Origin: Pseudoflavonifractor capillosus
GTDB lineage: Bacteria > Bacillota > Clostridia > Oscillospirales > Oscillospiraceae
Reading direction: 5' to 3'
Assembly (NCBI RefSeq): GCF_016902575.1
Contig: NZ_JACSNZ010000010.1
Coordinates: 1 to 64,000, forward strand
DNA length: 64,000 bases
In this document: positions 39,981 through 48,538 of the stretch, in pieces
How positions within the stretch are numbered: the stretch's first letter is position 1
Layout: each line of letters opens with the position of its first letter
Notes under the pieces: model-generated
The model's database searches: none
What the model was told of the DNA's origin: nothing
What the model saw: only the letters and a program-made list of their open reading frames with translations
Program-made: the position numbers and the translations under genes

Positions 39981-40247
39981 AGCATTCGAGATGTTTACCT
40001 ACCACCTTTCCCCTAACTTCTTCTCTTTAGTCAGGTTTAAGGTAGTCGTTGAGTATTTATCTGATACGTGATAAACTGATATGTAGTACCTGCCAGATAT
40101 GACGTGGTAAGCGCTCCTGTTAATGCCGGACGGCATCTGCTGTTCACGGTTATTTCTGTTTAACTTTAAACACAGAAATAGTTACTTCGATGGCCATAGT
40201 GTCACAGAGAGTGCAAGGGAAAATACTAACTTGTAAGGGGCGGAAAA

Positions 40248-41228
40248 ATGAGCAAACGTAAACTGTATGATGATGATATTTATGTTGCACCCTACACAAG
40301 AAAAACAGGAAAATATCGTCATGTATCCGGTCATTACCGGCGAAGAAGTTACCGAAAAAAACCGTCACATTCCCCGTCTTCTTATCAGCATAAGCCGAAA
40401 GGCAAATTTGATTTTGACACTATACTTTTTTGCGTAGTGCTGGCTGTCATGTTGTTTGTTCTCATAGCAGTAGTGCAACCTGTATGGCTATATGTATTGT
40501 TTGGCATCCTCATATACCTACTGATTGCCTTTGCTCTCGGCTGCATTGTTGGTCTCCCCGTAATCTGGCTGTGGGAAAATAAGTTCAAATACGACAAAGA
40601 CGGATTTGACCGCCAAGGCTATAATCGAGAGGGCTACGATCGGGAAGGCTTCAATCGCTTTGGGTATAATGCCTGTGGATATAACCGACAAGGCTATACC
40701 AAAGACGGCTACGATCAAGAAGGTTATGATTGCTTTGGGTATGACCGGCAAGGCTATAATAAGGAGGGCTATAACCAGAAAGGTTATGACCGTGAAGGTT
40801 ATAATTTACAAGGTTATGATCAAGATGGCTTTGACAGAGCCGGATTTTGTGCTGATGGTTACAGTCGGGACGGCTTTGACCGGGAGGGGTGGGATCGAGA
40901 CGGATACAACCGCAACGGTTTCGATCGTTCTGGCTTCGATCGTTTCGGTTATGATATCACCGGATATGATTTGGCAGGCTATGATAGAAAAGGGTTCGAC
41001 CGTTATGGAGAAAGCAGGCAACAAAAGCAGGAAAGAATCATAGCGGAAGCAAAGCAAAACACTTATGATCAACATGGGTATAACATTTACGGCTACAATC
41101 GTGAGGGTTATGATCGAGACGGCTACAATGTTTATGGCTATGACCGTGAGGGTTATGGTCGAGATGGCTACAACTGCCGTGGACGGGACAGGCGAGGATA
41201 TACCCGATTTGAAAATGAGGATTTCTGA
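40248..41228 (+). CDS. Two-TM protein with ~35 G-[YF]-[DN]-x-x repeats
   Basis: A 326-residue protein I cannot assign to a known family. A basic, Tyr/His-rich N terminus (1-55) precedes two membrane helices (about 57-77 and 80-104). The rest is a five-residue repeat, Gly-Tyr/Phe-Asp/Asn-x-x with Arg, Gln, Glu or Asp in the x positions, about 27 units, then a charged helical break (SRQQKQERIIAEAKQN) and about eight more units. Aromatic residues every fifth position and alternating charges suggest a regular solenoid or a sticky low-complexity tail; this is inference. Base composition is clearly more AT-rich than the neighbours. It lies between direct repeats next to tRNA genes, which suggests acquisition. 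GGGGCGG precedes the ATG. Confidence 0.75.
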   Translation: MSKRKLYDDDIYVAPYTRKTGKYRHVSGHYRRRSYRKKPSHSPSSYQHKPKGKFDFDTILFCVVLAVMLFVLIAVVQPVWLYVLFGILIYLLIAFALGCIVGLPVIWLWENKFKYDKDGFDRQGYNREGYDREGFNRFGYNACGYNRQGYTKDGYDQEGYDCFGYDRQGYNKEGYNQKGYDREGYNLQGYDQDGFDRAGFCADGYSRDGFDREGWDRDGYNRNGFDRSGFDRFGYDITGYDLAGYDRKGFDRYGESRQQKQERIIAEAKQNTYDQHGYNIYGYNREGYDRDGYNVYGYDREGYGRDGYNCRGRDRRGYTRFENEDF

Positions 41229-41292
41229 ATGGTGAACAAGGCTCTTTTTTGATCCATTTTCTGTGATACGGACCTTTTATTTTTTAAGTCTT

Positions 41293-41445
41293 GAGCCACA
41301 CCCCCCTTCCCTGGCGTGGAGGCCTTACTTCAAAAACAGAAAAATGCGAAAGTATTCTTTTTGCTCCATGACGATATTTAGAAACCCAGTTCCGAGTCAG
41401 AAACCTTTGCATCTATACTGTTTCGATGACACATCGAAAATGCGT
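41293..41445 (+). repeat. Right direct repeat of the 40-41 kb cassette
   Basis: Imperfect copy of 39811-39980 in the same orientation, about 1.48 kb apart. The best-kept block is AAAGTATTCTTTTTGC. Confidence 0.75.
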
Positions 41446-41479
41446 TATTTTCTCTTTTCTGGAGGAAATAACGCATTTT
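41437..41479 (+). terminator. Terminator of the repeat-protein cassette
   Basis: A perfect 14-bp stem, AAAATGCGTTATTT (41437-41450) with AAATAACGCATTTT (41466-41479), then TTTCG. Confidence 0.85.
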
Positions 41480-41543
41480 TTCGTCATATTTGAAAATTGC
41501 ACCTGATTGAAAATTCAACTTTAATTCAACTCGCTCTGAAAAT

Positions 41544-41650
41544 TCAAGCCTTCTTCAAGAAAATCTCTGAGAGGATGTCGGCGTTGCGCTGGTCTGCCCC
41601 CTCCAACATCCGCGTTATAATAGAGCCCGTGGGATGATTTGTCAAGGGGA
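41544..41650 (-). pseudogene. Possible 3' remnant of a lost gene
   Basis: The minus strand stays open for about 35 codons before a TGA at 41544 and reads like a natural C terminus, ending TRMLEGADQRNADILSEIF and a short KKA tail. No promoter, ribosome site or upstream part fits a complete gene. It could be chance. The remaining gap (41480-41709) shows nothing else. Confidence 0.25.
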
Positions 41651-41709
41651 AACGGCCGCCTCCGTGCAAAAGCCGACTGGAAAACTCCGGCCAACTTTTG
41701 GCGAAGGCA

Positions 41710-42519
41710 TCATTCGGCTTCCAGATGGACCATCTTGACCATCCAAAACCGGTCCGAAACTGCCATGCTGACCTTGGTGGACAGCTTCAATCCGGTTCGG
41801 GGGATATGGCGGTAATAAGGCTCCTCAGCCAGCACCCTGACCCCGCTGCCGATTTTTCCGGCCAACTCCGACGCCGAATCCACATAGAAAAACATCTGCG
41901 CATCCCCGTGGCCCACCTGCTTCATGTACTTTTTCCGCATCATGGCCATGCCGCTTTTGCTCACGGTGTCAAAGACGATTTCGATCTCTCCAACCCCCGT
42001 GAGCATCCGCAAAAGTTCCACAACCTTATTTTCCTCAAAATAGTGGAACAGGCCGCCGGCGGTGACCAGAATAGGAGCATCCGGCACATCGGCGCGGATC
42101 TGCTTGATCCAGTCCCCGGCAAAGGCGTCTCCGGCCAGATAGGTCTCCCGCTCCGGCTCCGGCAGCAACTCCCGCCGGTACTCCACCACATGGGGCAGAT
42201 CCACCGCATACCAGCGGGTGTGCCCGTTGTCGCAGCGGGAATAGGCCGTCTCCAGGCCACAGCCCAGCTGGACGATCACACCGTCCGGCCTGCGCTCCAG
42301 AAACGCCCGGATAAACCGGTCCATATTGGCTGACCGAACAGCGGAGGCCAGCAAGGTGTACTGGTTCTGGTCACCCGGCTTCAGCAGACCAGCCGGCAGC
42401 TTCTCCTTCAACTCCAGCGCCTTTTTATCATACAAAACCTGCGGGCAGCGCTCGCTGGCATAGATCCTGCCCAGCATGGGGACAAACAGCGTGTCCTCTA
42501 CAACACCCAACTTGGACAT
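41710..42519 (-). CDS. SAM methyltransferase, leucine carboxyl methyltransferase family (third of cluster)
   Basis: A 269-residue class I methyltransferase of the LCM/TcmP-like family (PF04072). The SAM site is VQLGCGLETAYSRCDNG, followed by the acidic strand end WYAVDLPHVVEYRRELLP. Members methylate carboxylates or phenols of small molecules. The ATG at 42519 has GGAGG seven bases upstream. It is a paralogue of the gene at 43953-44798 and ends the four-gene minus-strand unit that starts behind the metal box at 44841. Substrate unknown; no biosynthetic enzyme lies nearby. Confidence 0.82.
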   Translation of the reverse strand: MSKLGVVEDTLFVPMLGRIYASERCPQVLYDKKALELKEKLPAGLLKPGDQNQYTLLASAVRSANMDRFIRAFLERRPDGVIVQLGCGLETAYSRCDNGHTRWYAVDLPHVVEYRRELLPEPERETYLAGDAFAGDWIKQIRADVPDAPILVTAGGLFHYFEENKVVELLRMLTGVGEIEIVFDTVSKSGMAMMRKKYMKQVGHGDAQMFFYVDSASELAGKIGSGVRVLAEEPYYRHIPRTGLKLSTKVSMAVSDRFWMVKMVHLEAE

Positions 42520-42543
42520 GGTCAACCCTCCTATTTGGACGAA

Positions 42544-43359
42544 TTACTTTCTGCCCACAAGCAGCCGGGAAGAGCCCAGCATCATCATGGCAGCCCGGCG
42601 GTGGGAGCCGAAGGCTTCTTCTGCGGTATCAATGAGCCGGACATCCTGATAGCCCATCTCCCGCAGTTTTTGAGCAAAGGCGTCCATATCACCGTACATG
42701 TTAGGCTTCATATCATCGTTCAGAGCGAAGACGCCGCCTTTTTTCAGAACCCGCAGGCTTTCCAGCAGCAGCTTGTGCATATCGGCTCCCATGACATTGT
42801 GGTAGACATAGTTGCTGATAACCGCATCAAAACTCTCATCGGGGAAATCCAGATGATTGGCGTCGCCATGCCGGAACACACACCGGGAGGCCACGCCCTC
42901 GCTGGCGGCGTTTCTCTCGCACATGATCTGTCCGTAGCCATAGGCTGCACCCCAATAGTCGATGCCTGTGACTTGGGCATCCGGCCAGATGAGCGCCGCC
43001 CGGATGGACAGTGCGCCGGAGCCGCAGCCCACGTCCAGAAGCTGTCCCTGTCCGTCAAAATCCAGATAGGAAAGGACGGTGTGGTGGACGCGCTCCATCA
43101 TTCCTCCACCGCCGAACGCATACTGCCGCCGGATCCAGCCGCACCAGCAGAGCAACAACAGCAGTGAAATCGCGGCGATTAACGCCAATCCGCTCAGCAC
43201 CGTGACATGAAACACTGTGGATGCCAGGGAAGCCACCGCTCCCGTCACCACGAGAAGCCCTCCGATTGTATATAAGACCGGGTTTGACATCCAGTTCCCG
43301 TAATCTTCACCATGGGTGCCAAGGTGGATCATGTTTTGCTGCTTTTGCTTTTCTTTCAT
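42544..43359 (-). CDS. Membrane-anchored class I SAM methyltransferase
   Basis: A 271-residue protein. Two membrane helices (about 28-50 and 53-74) tether a C-terminal methyltransferase domain with motif I LLDVGCGSGALSI, VTGIDYWG and the motif IV region FDAVISNYVYHN. The start at 43359 lies nine bases after AGGAG; the ATG at 43368 is too close to that site. Membrane tethering suggests a lipophilic or envelope substrate, or coupling to the neighbouring membrane protein. Spacing to its neighbours is 16-24 bp. Confidence 0.8.
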   Translation of the reverse strand: MKEKQKQQNMIHLGTHGEDYGNWMSNPVLYTIGGLLVVTGAVASLASTVFHVTVLSGLALIAAISLLLLLCWCGWIRRQYAFGGGGMMERVHHTVLSYLDFDGQGQLLDVGCGSGALSIRAALIWPDAQVTGIDYWGAAYGYGQIMCERNAASEGVASRCVFRHGDANHLDFPDESFDAVISNYVYHNVMGADMHKLLLESLRVLKKGGVFALNDDMKPNMYGDMDAFAQKLREMGYQDVRLIDTAEEAFGSHRRAAMMMLGSSRLLVGRK

Positions 43360-43375
43360 TGGGAACATCTCCTGT

Positions 43376-43891
43376 TCATCCTATTTTTTGCAACAGCAGG
43401 CCCAGCCCCGCCTGAGCCGCCGCCAGGATTGGGCAAAGGATGAGCGGCCACTGGAGCAGGTGCTCCGGCAGAGCGTAGCTCTTCATCCATGCCTTGAACC
43501 CATAGCCGGGATGCCCCTCCGTACCGGGGATGACAAACCTGGCTTTCGCTTTTCCCTGGATCAGCCAGAAATCCAGAAAGAACAGGTCGCAGAAATTGAC
43601 CATCATCCACTGGATATACCCGGTCAGGGCCAGAGGCCAGAACCCTGTTGTCCCGCCCTCCATGGTACTGACCGCGCCATAAAGCAGAAGGGGCAGCAGC
43701 TCCCCAAAACAGATCCAAAGCCAGTAAAAACGGTTTTCCACCCCGGTGGGCGGATCTTTCGCCGCCTTGATGATGGCGGGCGGATAACAGGGGAACATCA
43801 ACCGGGGTTTATACAGCGCCACAAACCCGGCAAACAGGTTAAAGTAGGCCGCCATAGCAAACCCGTCCAAAACGGTGCGCGTCCAGTTCAT
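43376..43891 (-). CDS. Four-helix membrane protein of unknown family
   Basis: A 171-residue protein with about four membrane helices and no motif I can name. A short loop after the first helix (LYKPRLMFPCYPPAIIKAAK) and a charged loop around residue 115-140 face the aqueous sides. AGGAG lies eight bases before the ATG. It sits between two methyltransferase genes in the same unit (16 and 61 bp gaps), so it probably works with them, for instance as a carrier or membrane partner. Confidence 0.6.
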   Translation of the reverse strand: MNWTRTVLDGFAMAAYFNLFAGFVALYKPRLMFPCYPPAIIKAAKDPPTGVENRFYWLWICFGELLPLLLYGAVSTMEGGTTGFWPLALTGYIQWMMVNFCDLFFLDFWLIQGKAKARFVIPGTEGHPGYGFKAWMKSYALPEHLLQWPLILCPILAAAQAGLGLLLQKIG

Positions 43892-43952
43892 ACATATCTC
43901 CTATCACGATCATTTGCTCGTATTCCGGGTGGAAAAAGTCGGTTAGGTATCA

Positions 43953-44798
43953 TCATTCTGCAAAGTCGATCCGGACGATCTGCAGGTGCATCGGTCCGTC
44001 GGCCAGCTTCGCCAGCAGCCGGTGGACGGGCCGGACCGCCGGATCATGAAGCGATTGATAGCCCAGCATATAGCCCCGGCTGGAAACAGAAAACAGCGGC
44101 GACCATGGCTCCAGCTCCCCCTTGGCGTCCTTGACGGAAAAATAGGCGCCCACATCCCGGATGCCCGCCTGCTTCACCCAGGTTTTCAGCATCAGCCGGA
44201 CAGCCGTTTTCCCGGCCGCGTCAAAGACAAGCCGCCCTCTTGGGAAGCGTTTTGCGATGCCTGTGGCCAGAGCTTTGACATCTTCCGTCGTGAAGTAGTA
44301 GAAGACCCCGGCGGCAAACAGCACCGCTCCATCCTCAGGATCAGTGCGGACGGCATCCATCCAGCGCGGGTCTTTCAGATCAAAGGCCAGGTTTTTCTCC
44401 CGCTCCCCGGCGGGAAGCAGGCGATCCCGCAGCTCGATCACATCCGGCAGATCGATGTTCCAGATGCTGCACCGGCCGTTGTCGCAGGCCCGCCCGGTGT
44501 TGTCCAGACCGCAGCCCAGATTGATGACAGCGGCTCTGGGATGGGCATTCAGATAGTCCCGCACCTCCCAGGCAAGGTCATTCTGGCGCATGGCTACCTC
44601 CAGCGCACCGAAGGTCTGCATCAGGCCGTTTGCCTGCCGCTCCAAAGGGGAGAAGTCGTAGTCCACCTTCTCCATCAGCATGGCCGCCGTCGTATCCTGA
44701 TACAGTCCGGGAAACCGCCGCGAGCAGAGCCGCCGGCCATACAGCGGGATGATGAGCGTCTCCTGCACGGAGTCCTTCTCGATTTTGTACTTCTCCAT
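43953..44798 (-). CDS. SAM methyltransferase, leucine carboxyl methyltransferase family (first of cluster)
   Basis: A 281-residue LCM-family methyltransferase. The SAM-binding stretch is INLGCGLDNTGRACDNG, then WNIDLPDVIELRDRLLPAG, closely matching the paralogue at 41710-42519. Start ATG 44798 with GAGGAGG upstream. The promoter 36 bp upstream has the TTAG-N6-CTAA palindrome exactly between its -35 and -10, so expression should follow iron status through a DtxR-type repressor. Confidence 0.83.
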   Translation of the reverse strand: MEKYKIEKDSVQETLIIPLYGRRLCSRRFPGLYQDTTAAMLMEKVDYDFSPLERQANGLMQTFGALEVAMRQNDLAWEVRDYLNAHPRAAVINLGCGLDNTGRACDNGRCSIWNIDLPDVIELRDRLLPAGEREKNLAFDLKDPRWMDAVRTDPEDGAVLFAAGVFYYFTTEDVKALATGIAKRFPRGRLVFDAAGKTAVRLMLKTWVKQAGIRDVGAYFSVKDAKGELEPWSPLFSVSSRGYMLGYQSLHDPAVRPVHRLLAKLADGPMHLQIVRIDFAE

Positions 44799-44833
44799 AG
44801 GCCCTCCTCAAAAGGAACAGTACTCTATGTTTG

Positions 44834-44862
44834 ATTATAGTTAGTAATCGCTAACCGGTCAA
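44834..44862 (-). promoter_or_regulatory. Promoter with metal box, methyltransferase cluster
   Basis: TTGACC (44857-44862), 17-bp spacer, TATAAT (44834-44839) on the minus strand. The spacer is GTTAGTAATCGCTAACC on the plus strand, holding TTAG-N6-CTAA at 44841-44854. Confidence 0.88.
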
Positions 44863-44919
44863 GTCATTTTCGCTTTGAAGTATCAATTACCCTCTCAAGC
44901 GCAATCTCCCGGACACAAC

Positions 44920-44960
44920 AGGAGTGCCGCCGCCGGAATGTACCCGGTGACGGCACTCCT
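44920..44960 (-). terminator. Terminator of the left ABC operon
   Basis: AGGAGTGCCG (44920-44929) pairs with CGGCACTCCT (44951-44960), with a GC-rich partly paired loop; 31 bp after the transporter stop on the minus strand. Confidence 0.7.
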
Positions 44961-44990
44961 CTTTTCATGATGGTTTAGGCGTTCCTTCTC

Positions 44991-46721
44991 TCAGAGCTTC
45001 CACTGGCCGGACTCTTTACGGCCGGATACGAACGCTTGATACAGGCCCTCCTGGGCCATGAGCTGGCTGTGGGTGCCCCGCTGAACGATCTGTCCGCCGT
45101 CCAGCACCAGGATCTGGTCGGCGTTGCGGACCGTCTTCAGCCGGTGCGCGATCATCAGAATGGTCTTGTTCCGAGTCAGGGCTTCGATGGCCTTTTGCAG
45201 CCGGTCCTCATTCTCCGGGTCCACATTGGCGGTAGCTTCATCCAGAATCACGATGGGAGCATCCTTCAGGATAGCCCGGGCAATGGAGATGCGCTGCTTC
45301 TCGCCGCCGGAAAGACTGGAACCGCCCTCGCCGATGACGGTGTCATAGCCTTGGGGCAGGGTGAGAATGAAGTCGTGGCAACAGGCCTTCTTCGCCGCGG
45401 CCACCACCTCCTCGTGGGTGGCATTGGGGCATCCAAACTTGATGTTGTTTTCCACCGTGTCGGCAAAGAGATAGACCTTCTGAAATACCATGGAGATCTG
45501 ATCCATCAGGTCCTCCAGAGTATAGTCCTTCACATTCTGACCGCCCACCAGGACGGCGCCGCTCTCCACATCCCAGAACCGGGCGATGAGATTGCACAGC
45601 GTGGTTTTCCCGGAGCCGCTGGGGCCCACGATGGCGGTGGTGGTTCTGTCAGGGATGGCGAAGGATACATCCCGCAGGATGGGCCGCTGGTCATAAGAGA
45701 ACGAAACATGGTCGAAGGTAATGCCGTGATCCCTGGGCGTGCCGGCCCGACCGGTCTCTGCCAGCTGGGGCATGGCGTCCGTCTCATCGGCATGGGCCAT
45801 GCAGCTGCTGACGATACGCAGCAGGGACATGCCGCTGCCCGCCGAGGAGATCTGAGCAAAGACCAGGAAGGACATGATGACCACCATCAGAGCGTTGGCC
45901 AGAATCATCGTTCCGGAGAGATAGAACCATACCGCCGCAAGCATCATGGCCACGCTTCCCAGCTGGAGCGCGATCCCCTGCGCCATGATATAGGGGGTAA
46001 ACATCTTTTCGATATTCAGGTTACTGCGGCAGTTGTATTCCAGGGCTTCCTGCAAGGTGCGGTCGCCCCGCCCGGTGAGGTTGAAGGACTTCACCACGCT
46101 CATGCCCTGCACATACTCCAGCACCGCCTCCACCAGCTTGGCCTCGGACCTCTGACGGTGCGGGGCGAGGGCGGCGGATTTTTGCTCCATGGCCGAGGTG
46201 ATGAACAAATAAACTGCTGTGGCCGCCACCACAATGAGACCGATCCGCCAGTCAAAAATCAGGATCATCACCGTAAAGACCAGTGCGTTGAGCATCCCGC
46301 CCAGCATGGTCACCAACACCATGGGGGCCACAGTCTCCACATTGTCCAGTACAGTGGTGCAGACCCCGGTGAGCTCTCCCAGGCTGTTGTCGTTGAAGTA
46401 GCCCATGGGGACGGATTTCATCCGCTGCCCGATGGCCACGCGCTTATTGGCCGCCATGAAGTACCCGGCGTGGGTCTGCTGGAGTTGGGAGAAATACTTG
46501 GTCACGGCGCTGCCCAGAATACTGACTGCCAACAGACCCAGCGCCTGCCACGCCGTGGCAGGGCCGGTTTTTCCATCCAGCAGAGCCAGGATGGTGTAGT
46601 AGATGGCGGCGATCTCAAACATATGGAACACCGCACCCAAAAAGCAGGCGATCACCGAGCGCCGGATGTTGCGCTGTTCCTCACCGGCAAACCGCCAGAT
46701 ACCTCTGAATGTCTCGATCAT
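44991..46721 (-). CDS. ABC exporter-fold half-transporter, left pair, second
   Basis: A 576-residue half-transporter with six membrane helices (to about residue 310) and an ATPase domain: Walker A GPSGSGKTT, signature LSGGEKQR, Walker B VILDEATANVD. It resembles the Irt/YbtPQ-type siderophore importers that use the exporter fold, as well as multidrug exporters; the motifs do not separate these. The start overlaps the upstream gene's stop by four bases. It is the counterpart of 51775-53514 (shared DLMDQISMVFQ). Confidence 0.88.
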   Translation of the reverse strand: MIETFRGIWRFAGEEQRNIRRSVIACFLGAVFHMFEIAAIYYTILALLDGKTGPATAWQALGLLAVSILGSAVTKYFSQLQQTHAGYFMAANKRVAIGQRMKSVPMGYFNDNSLGELTGVCTTVLDNVETVAPMVLVTMLGGMLNALVFTVMILIFDWRIGLIVVAATAVYLFITSAMEQKSAALAPHRQRSEAKLVEAVLEYVQGMSVVKSFNLTGRGDRTLQEALEYNCRSNLNIEKMFTPYIMAQGIALQLGSVAMMLAAVWFYLSGTMILANALMVVIMSFLVFAQISSAGSGMSLLRIVSSCMAHADETDAMPQLAETGRAGTPRDHGITFDHVSFSYDQRPILRDVSFAIPDRTTTAIVGPSGSGKTTLCNLIARFWDVESGAVLVGGQNVKDYTLEDLMDQISMVFQKVYLFADTVENNIKFGCPNATHEEVVAAAKKACCHDFILTLPQGYDTVIGEGGSSLSGGEKQRISIARAILKDAPIVILDEATANVDPENEDRLQKAIEALTRNKTILMIAHRLKTVRNADQILVLDGGQIVQRGTHSQLMAQEGLYQAFVSGRKESGQWKL

Positions 46722-48463
46722 ACCGTTTCTCCCTCCTTTACACCCATGTGAGCCTGCCACAGATCGGCGTACAACGGGCAATGGCGCAGCAGGTCTTCAT
46801 GCCTGCCCTGTGCCTCGAGGCTTCCATCCTTCACCACCACGATCTGATCCGCGCCGGTGATGGTGGACAGGCGGTGGGCAATGACGATGACCGTCTTACC
46901 CTCCACCAGTTTTGCCACTGCCCGCTGGACCACCGCTTCATTCTCCGGATCAATGTAGGCGGTGGCCTCGTCCAGAATCACCACAGGGGCGTTTTTCAGC
47001 ATGGCCCGGGCGATGGCGATACGCTGCCGCTCTCCTCCGGAGAGATGGGCGCCTCCGCCGCCCACCCGGGTGTCATAGCCATGCTCCAACTGGCGGATGA
47101 AGCCGTCGCATCCGGCGGCTTTGGCGACTTGTTCCACTTCTTGATCCGTGGCATTTACCCGGCCCATGCGGATATTTTCCCGGATGGTATCGTCAAAGAG
47201 GTAATTGTCCTGAGAGACAAAGGCCACCTGGTCGTAGAGTTGTTCCAGCGGGATACGGCTTTCCTCCACGCCGCCCAGGGTAATGCGGCCCTCGGTCACA
47301 TCCCAGAAACCGGCGATGAGCTTGGCAATGGTGGACTTGCCCGAACCGGAGGGGCCAACCAAAGCGGTGAGGCTGCCGGCCGGAATGGTGAGGGAGATGT
47401 TGTGGAGGATCTCCTTGTCCTGAGCATATCCAAAGGAGACATGATCCAAGGCGATATCCGGTTTTCCCAGCTGTGCCGGCTGTGTTCCGTGATCCTGCTC
47501 CGGTTTCAGGAGGATCTCATCCACCGAACCTACGATGGTACCTACCTTGGCAAGATGATCCACAAAGCCCATGGCGGCAATGAGAGGTCCCACAATACTC
47601 ATGGACAGGATGATGGTGGTGAGAAATACCTCTGCGGACAAACTGCCGTCCGTGTAGAAGATCCAGCCCACAGGCAGCACCGTGATAAGGGTGGTGGGCG
47701 CGATGGCATAGGCCAGCGCCATTCCGAACTGGCATTTTTTCATCCAGTTGTAGTAGTAGGCAGCATTGGCCCGCACCCGAGAGGAGAACTTCTCATAGGA
47801 GTTCTTTCCCTGATTGAAGGCCTTGATGACCTCAATGCCGCCGATGTACTCCACAATGGTCTCGTTCATAGCCTGGGTCGTCTCCACCGCACCCTGATAG
47901 TCCTTGCCGTAGCTGCCCATAATGGCCATCATAAAAGCCATGCCCACAGGAATGGACACCAGACTCAGCAATGCCATGCGCCAGTCCAGCGTAAACAGAT
48001 ACACGAGAACGCATACCGGCGCCAGCAGATTGGAGGTCATTTCGGGCAGCAGGTGGGCCAGCGTCGTCTCCATACTCTCCACCTGATCTACCACGATTTG
48101 TTTGAGCCGTCCGCTGGAGGTATCCAGAATGTCACCCAAGGGTAAGCGGGGCATTTTGGACAGAACCATCTTCCGGATGTCCCGCAGGATCTGGAAGGTG
48201 GCCTTGTGGGAGAGGGAGAGCGCCAGATTGTAAAGCAGAGTTTTGGCCAGATAGCCACCAAGGGCCACCATGCACCACAGAAGATAGAAGTTCCAGTCCC
48301 GCTGCCCGGTGAGAAGCGCCACCAGGATGTGCCCCGCTGAGAGATACGGCAGCAGCCCCAGCAGGACACCTGCCACCGCGCAGAAGATGGCGGCAATCAG
48401 GCCACCGTGATGATCCCTGCCCAGCTGCCACAGCCGCAGCAGTGGGCTTTGCGTTTTCTGCAT
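46718..48463 (-). CDS. ABC exporter-fold half-transporter, left pair, first
   Basis: A 581-residue half-transporter. Six helices, then Walker A GPSGSGKST, signature LSGGERQR, Walker B VILDEATAYIDPENE. It forms a probable heterodimer with the product of the overlapping next gene. A metal box (48481-48494) lies 18 bp before the ATG, with the AAAGGAGG site in between. It is the counterpart of 50027-51778. Confidence 0.88.
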   Translation of the reverse strand: MQKTQSPLLRLWQLGRDHHGGLIAAIFCAVAGVLLGLLPYLSAGHILVALLTGQRDWNFYLLWCMVALGGYLAKTLLYNLALSLSHKATFQILRDIRKMVLSKMPRLPLGDILDTSSGRLKQIVVDQVESMETTLAHLLPEMTSNLLAPVCVLVYLFTLDWRMALLSLVSIPVGMAFMMAIMGSYGKDYQGAVETTQAMNETIVEYIGGIEVIKAFNQGKNSYEKFSSRVRANAAYYYNWMKKCQFGMALAYAIAPTTLITVLPVGWIFYTDGSLSAEVFLTTIILSMSIVGPLIAAMGFVDHLAKVGTIVGSVDEILLKPEQDHGTQPAQLGKPDIALDHVSFGYAQDKEILHNISLTIPAGSLTALVGPSGSGKSTIAKLIAGFWDVTEGRITLGGVEESRIPLEQLYDQVAFVSQDNYLFDDTIRENIRMGRVNATDQEVEQVAKAAGCDGFIRQLEHGYDTRVGGGGAHLSGGERQRIAIARAMLKNAPVVILDEATAYIDPENEAVVQRAVAKLVEGKTVIVIAHRLSTITGADQIVVVKDGSLEAQGRHEDLLRHCPLYADLWQAHMGVKEGETV

Positions 48464-48480
48464 AAATAAGCCTCCTTTAG

Positions 48481-48494
48481 TTAGTTATTGCTAA
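48481..48494 (-). promoter_or_regulatory. Metal box before the left ABC operon
   Basis: TTAGTTATTGCTAA, right half extended to CTAACC. It overlaps the expected transcript start; the promoter itself is poorly defined. Confidence 0.75.
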
Positions 48495-48508
48495 CCTTTG
48501 GTTCTATG

Positions 48509-48535
48509 AAAAGGCCGCCGGGAAAGCGGCCTTTT
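48509..48535. terminator. Bidirectional terminator after TetR 1
   Basis: AAAAGGCCGC (48509-48518) pairs with GCGGCCTTTT (48526-48535); four bases after the regulator stop. Confidence 0.8.
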
Positions 48536-48538
48536 GCA

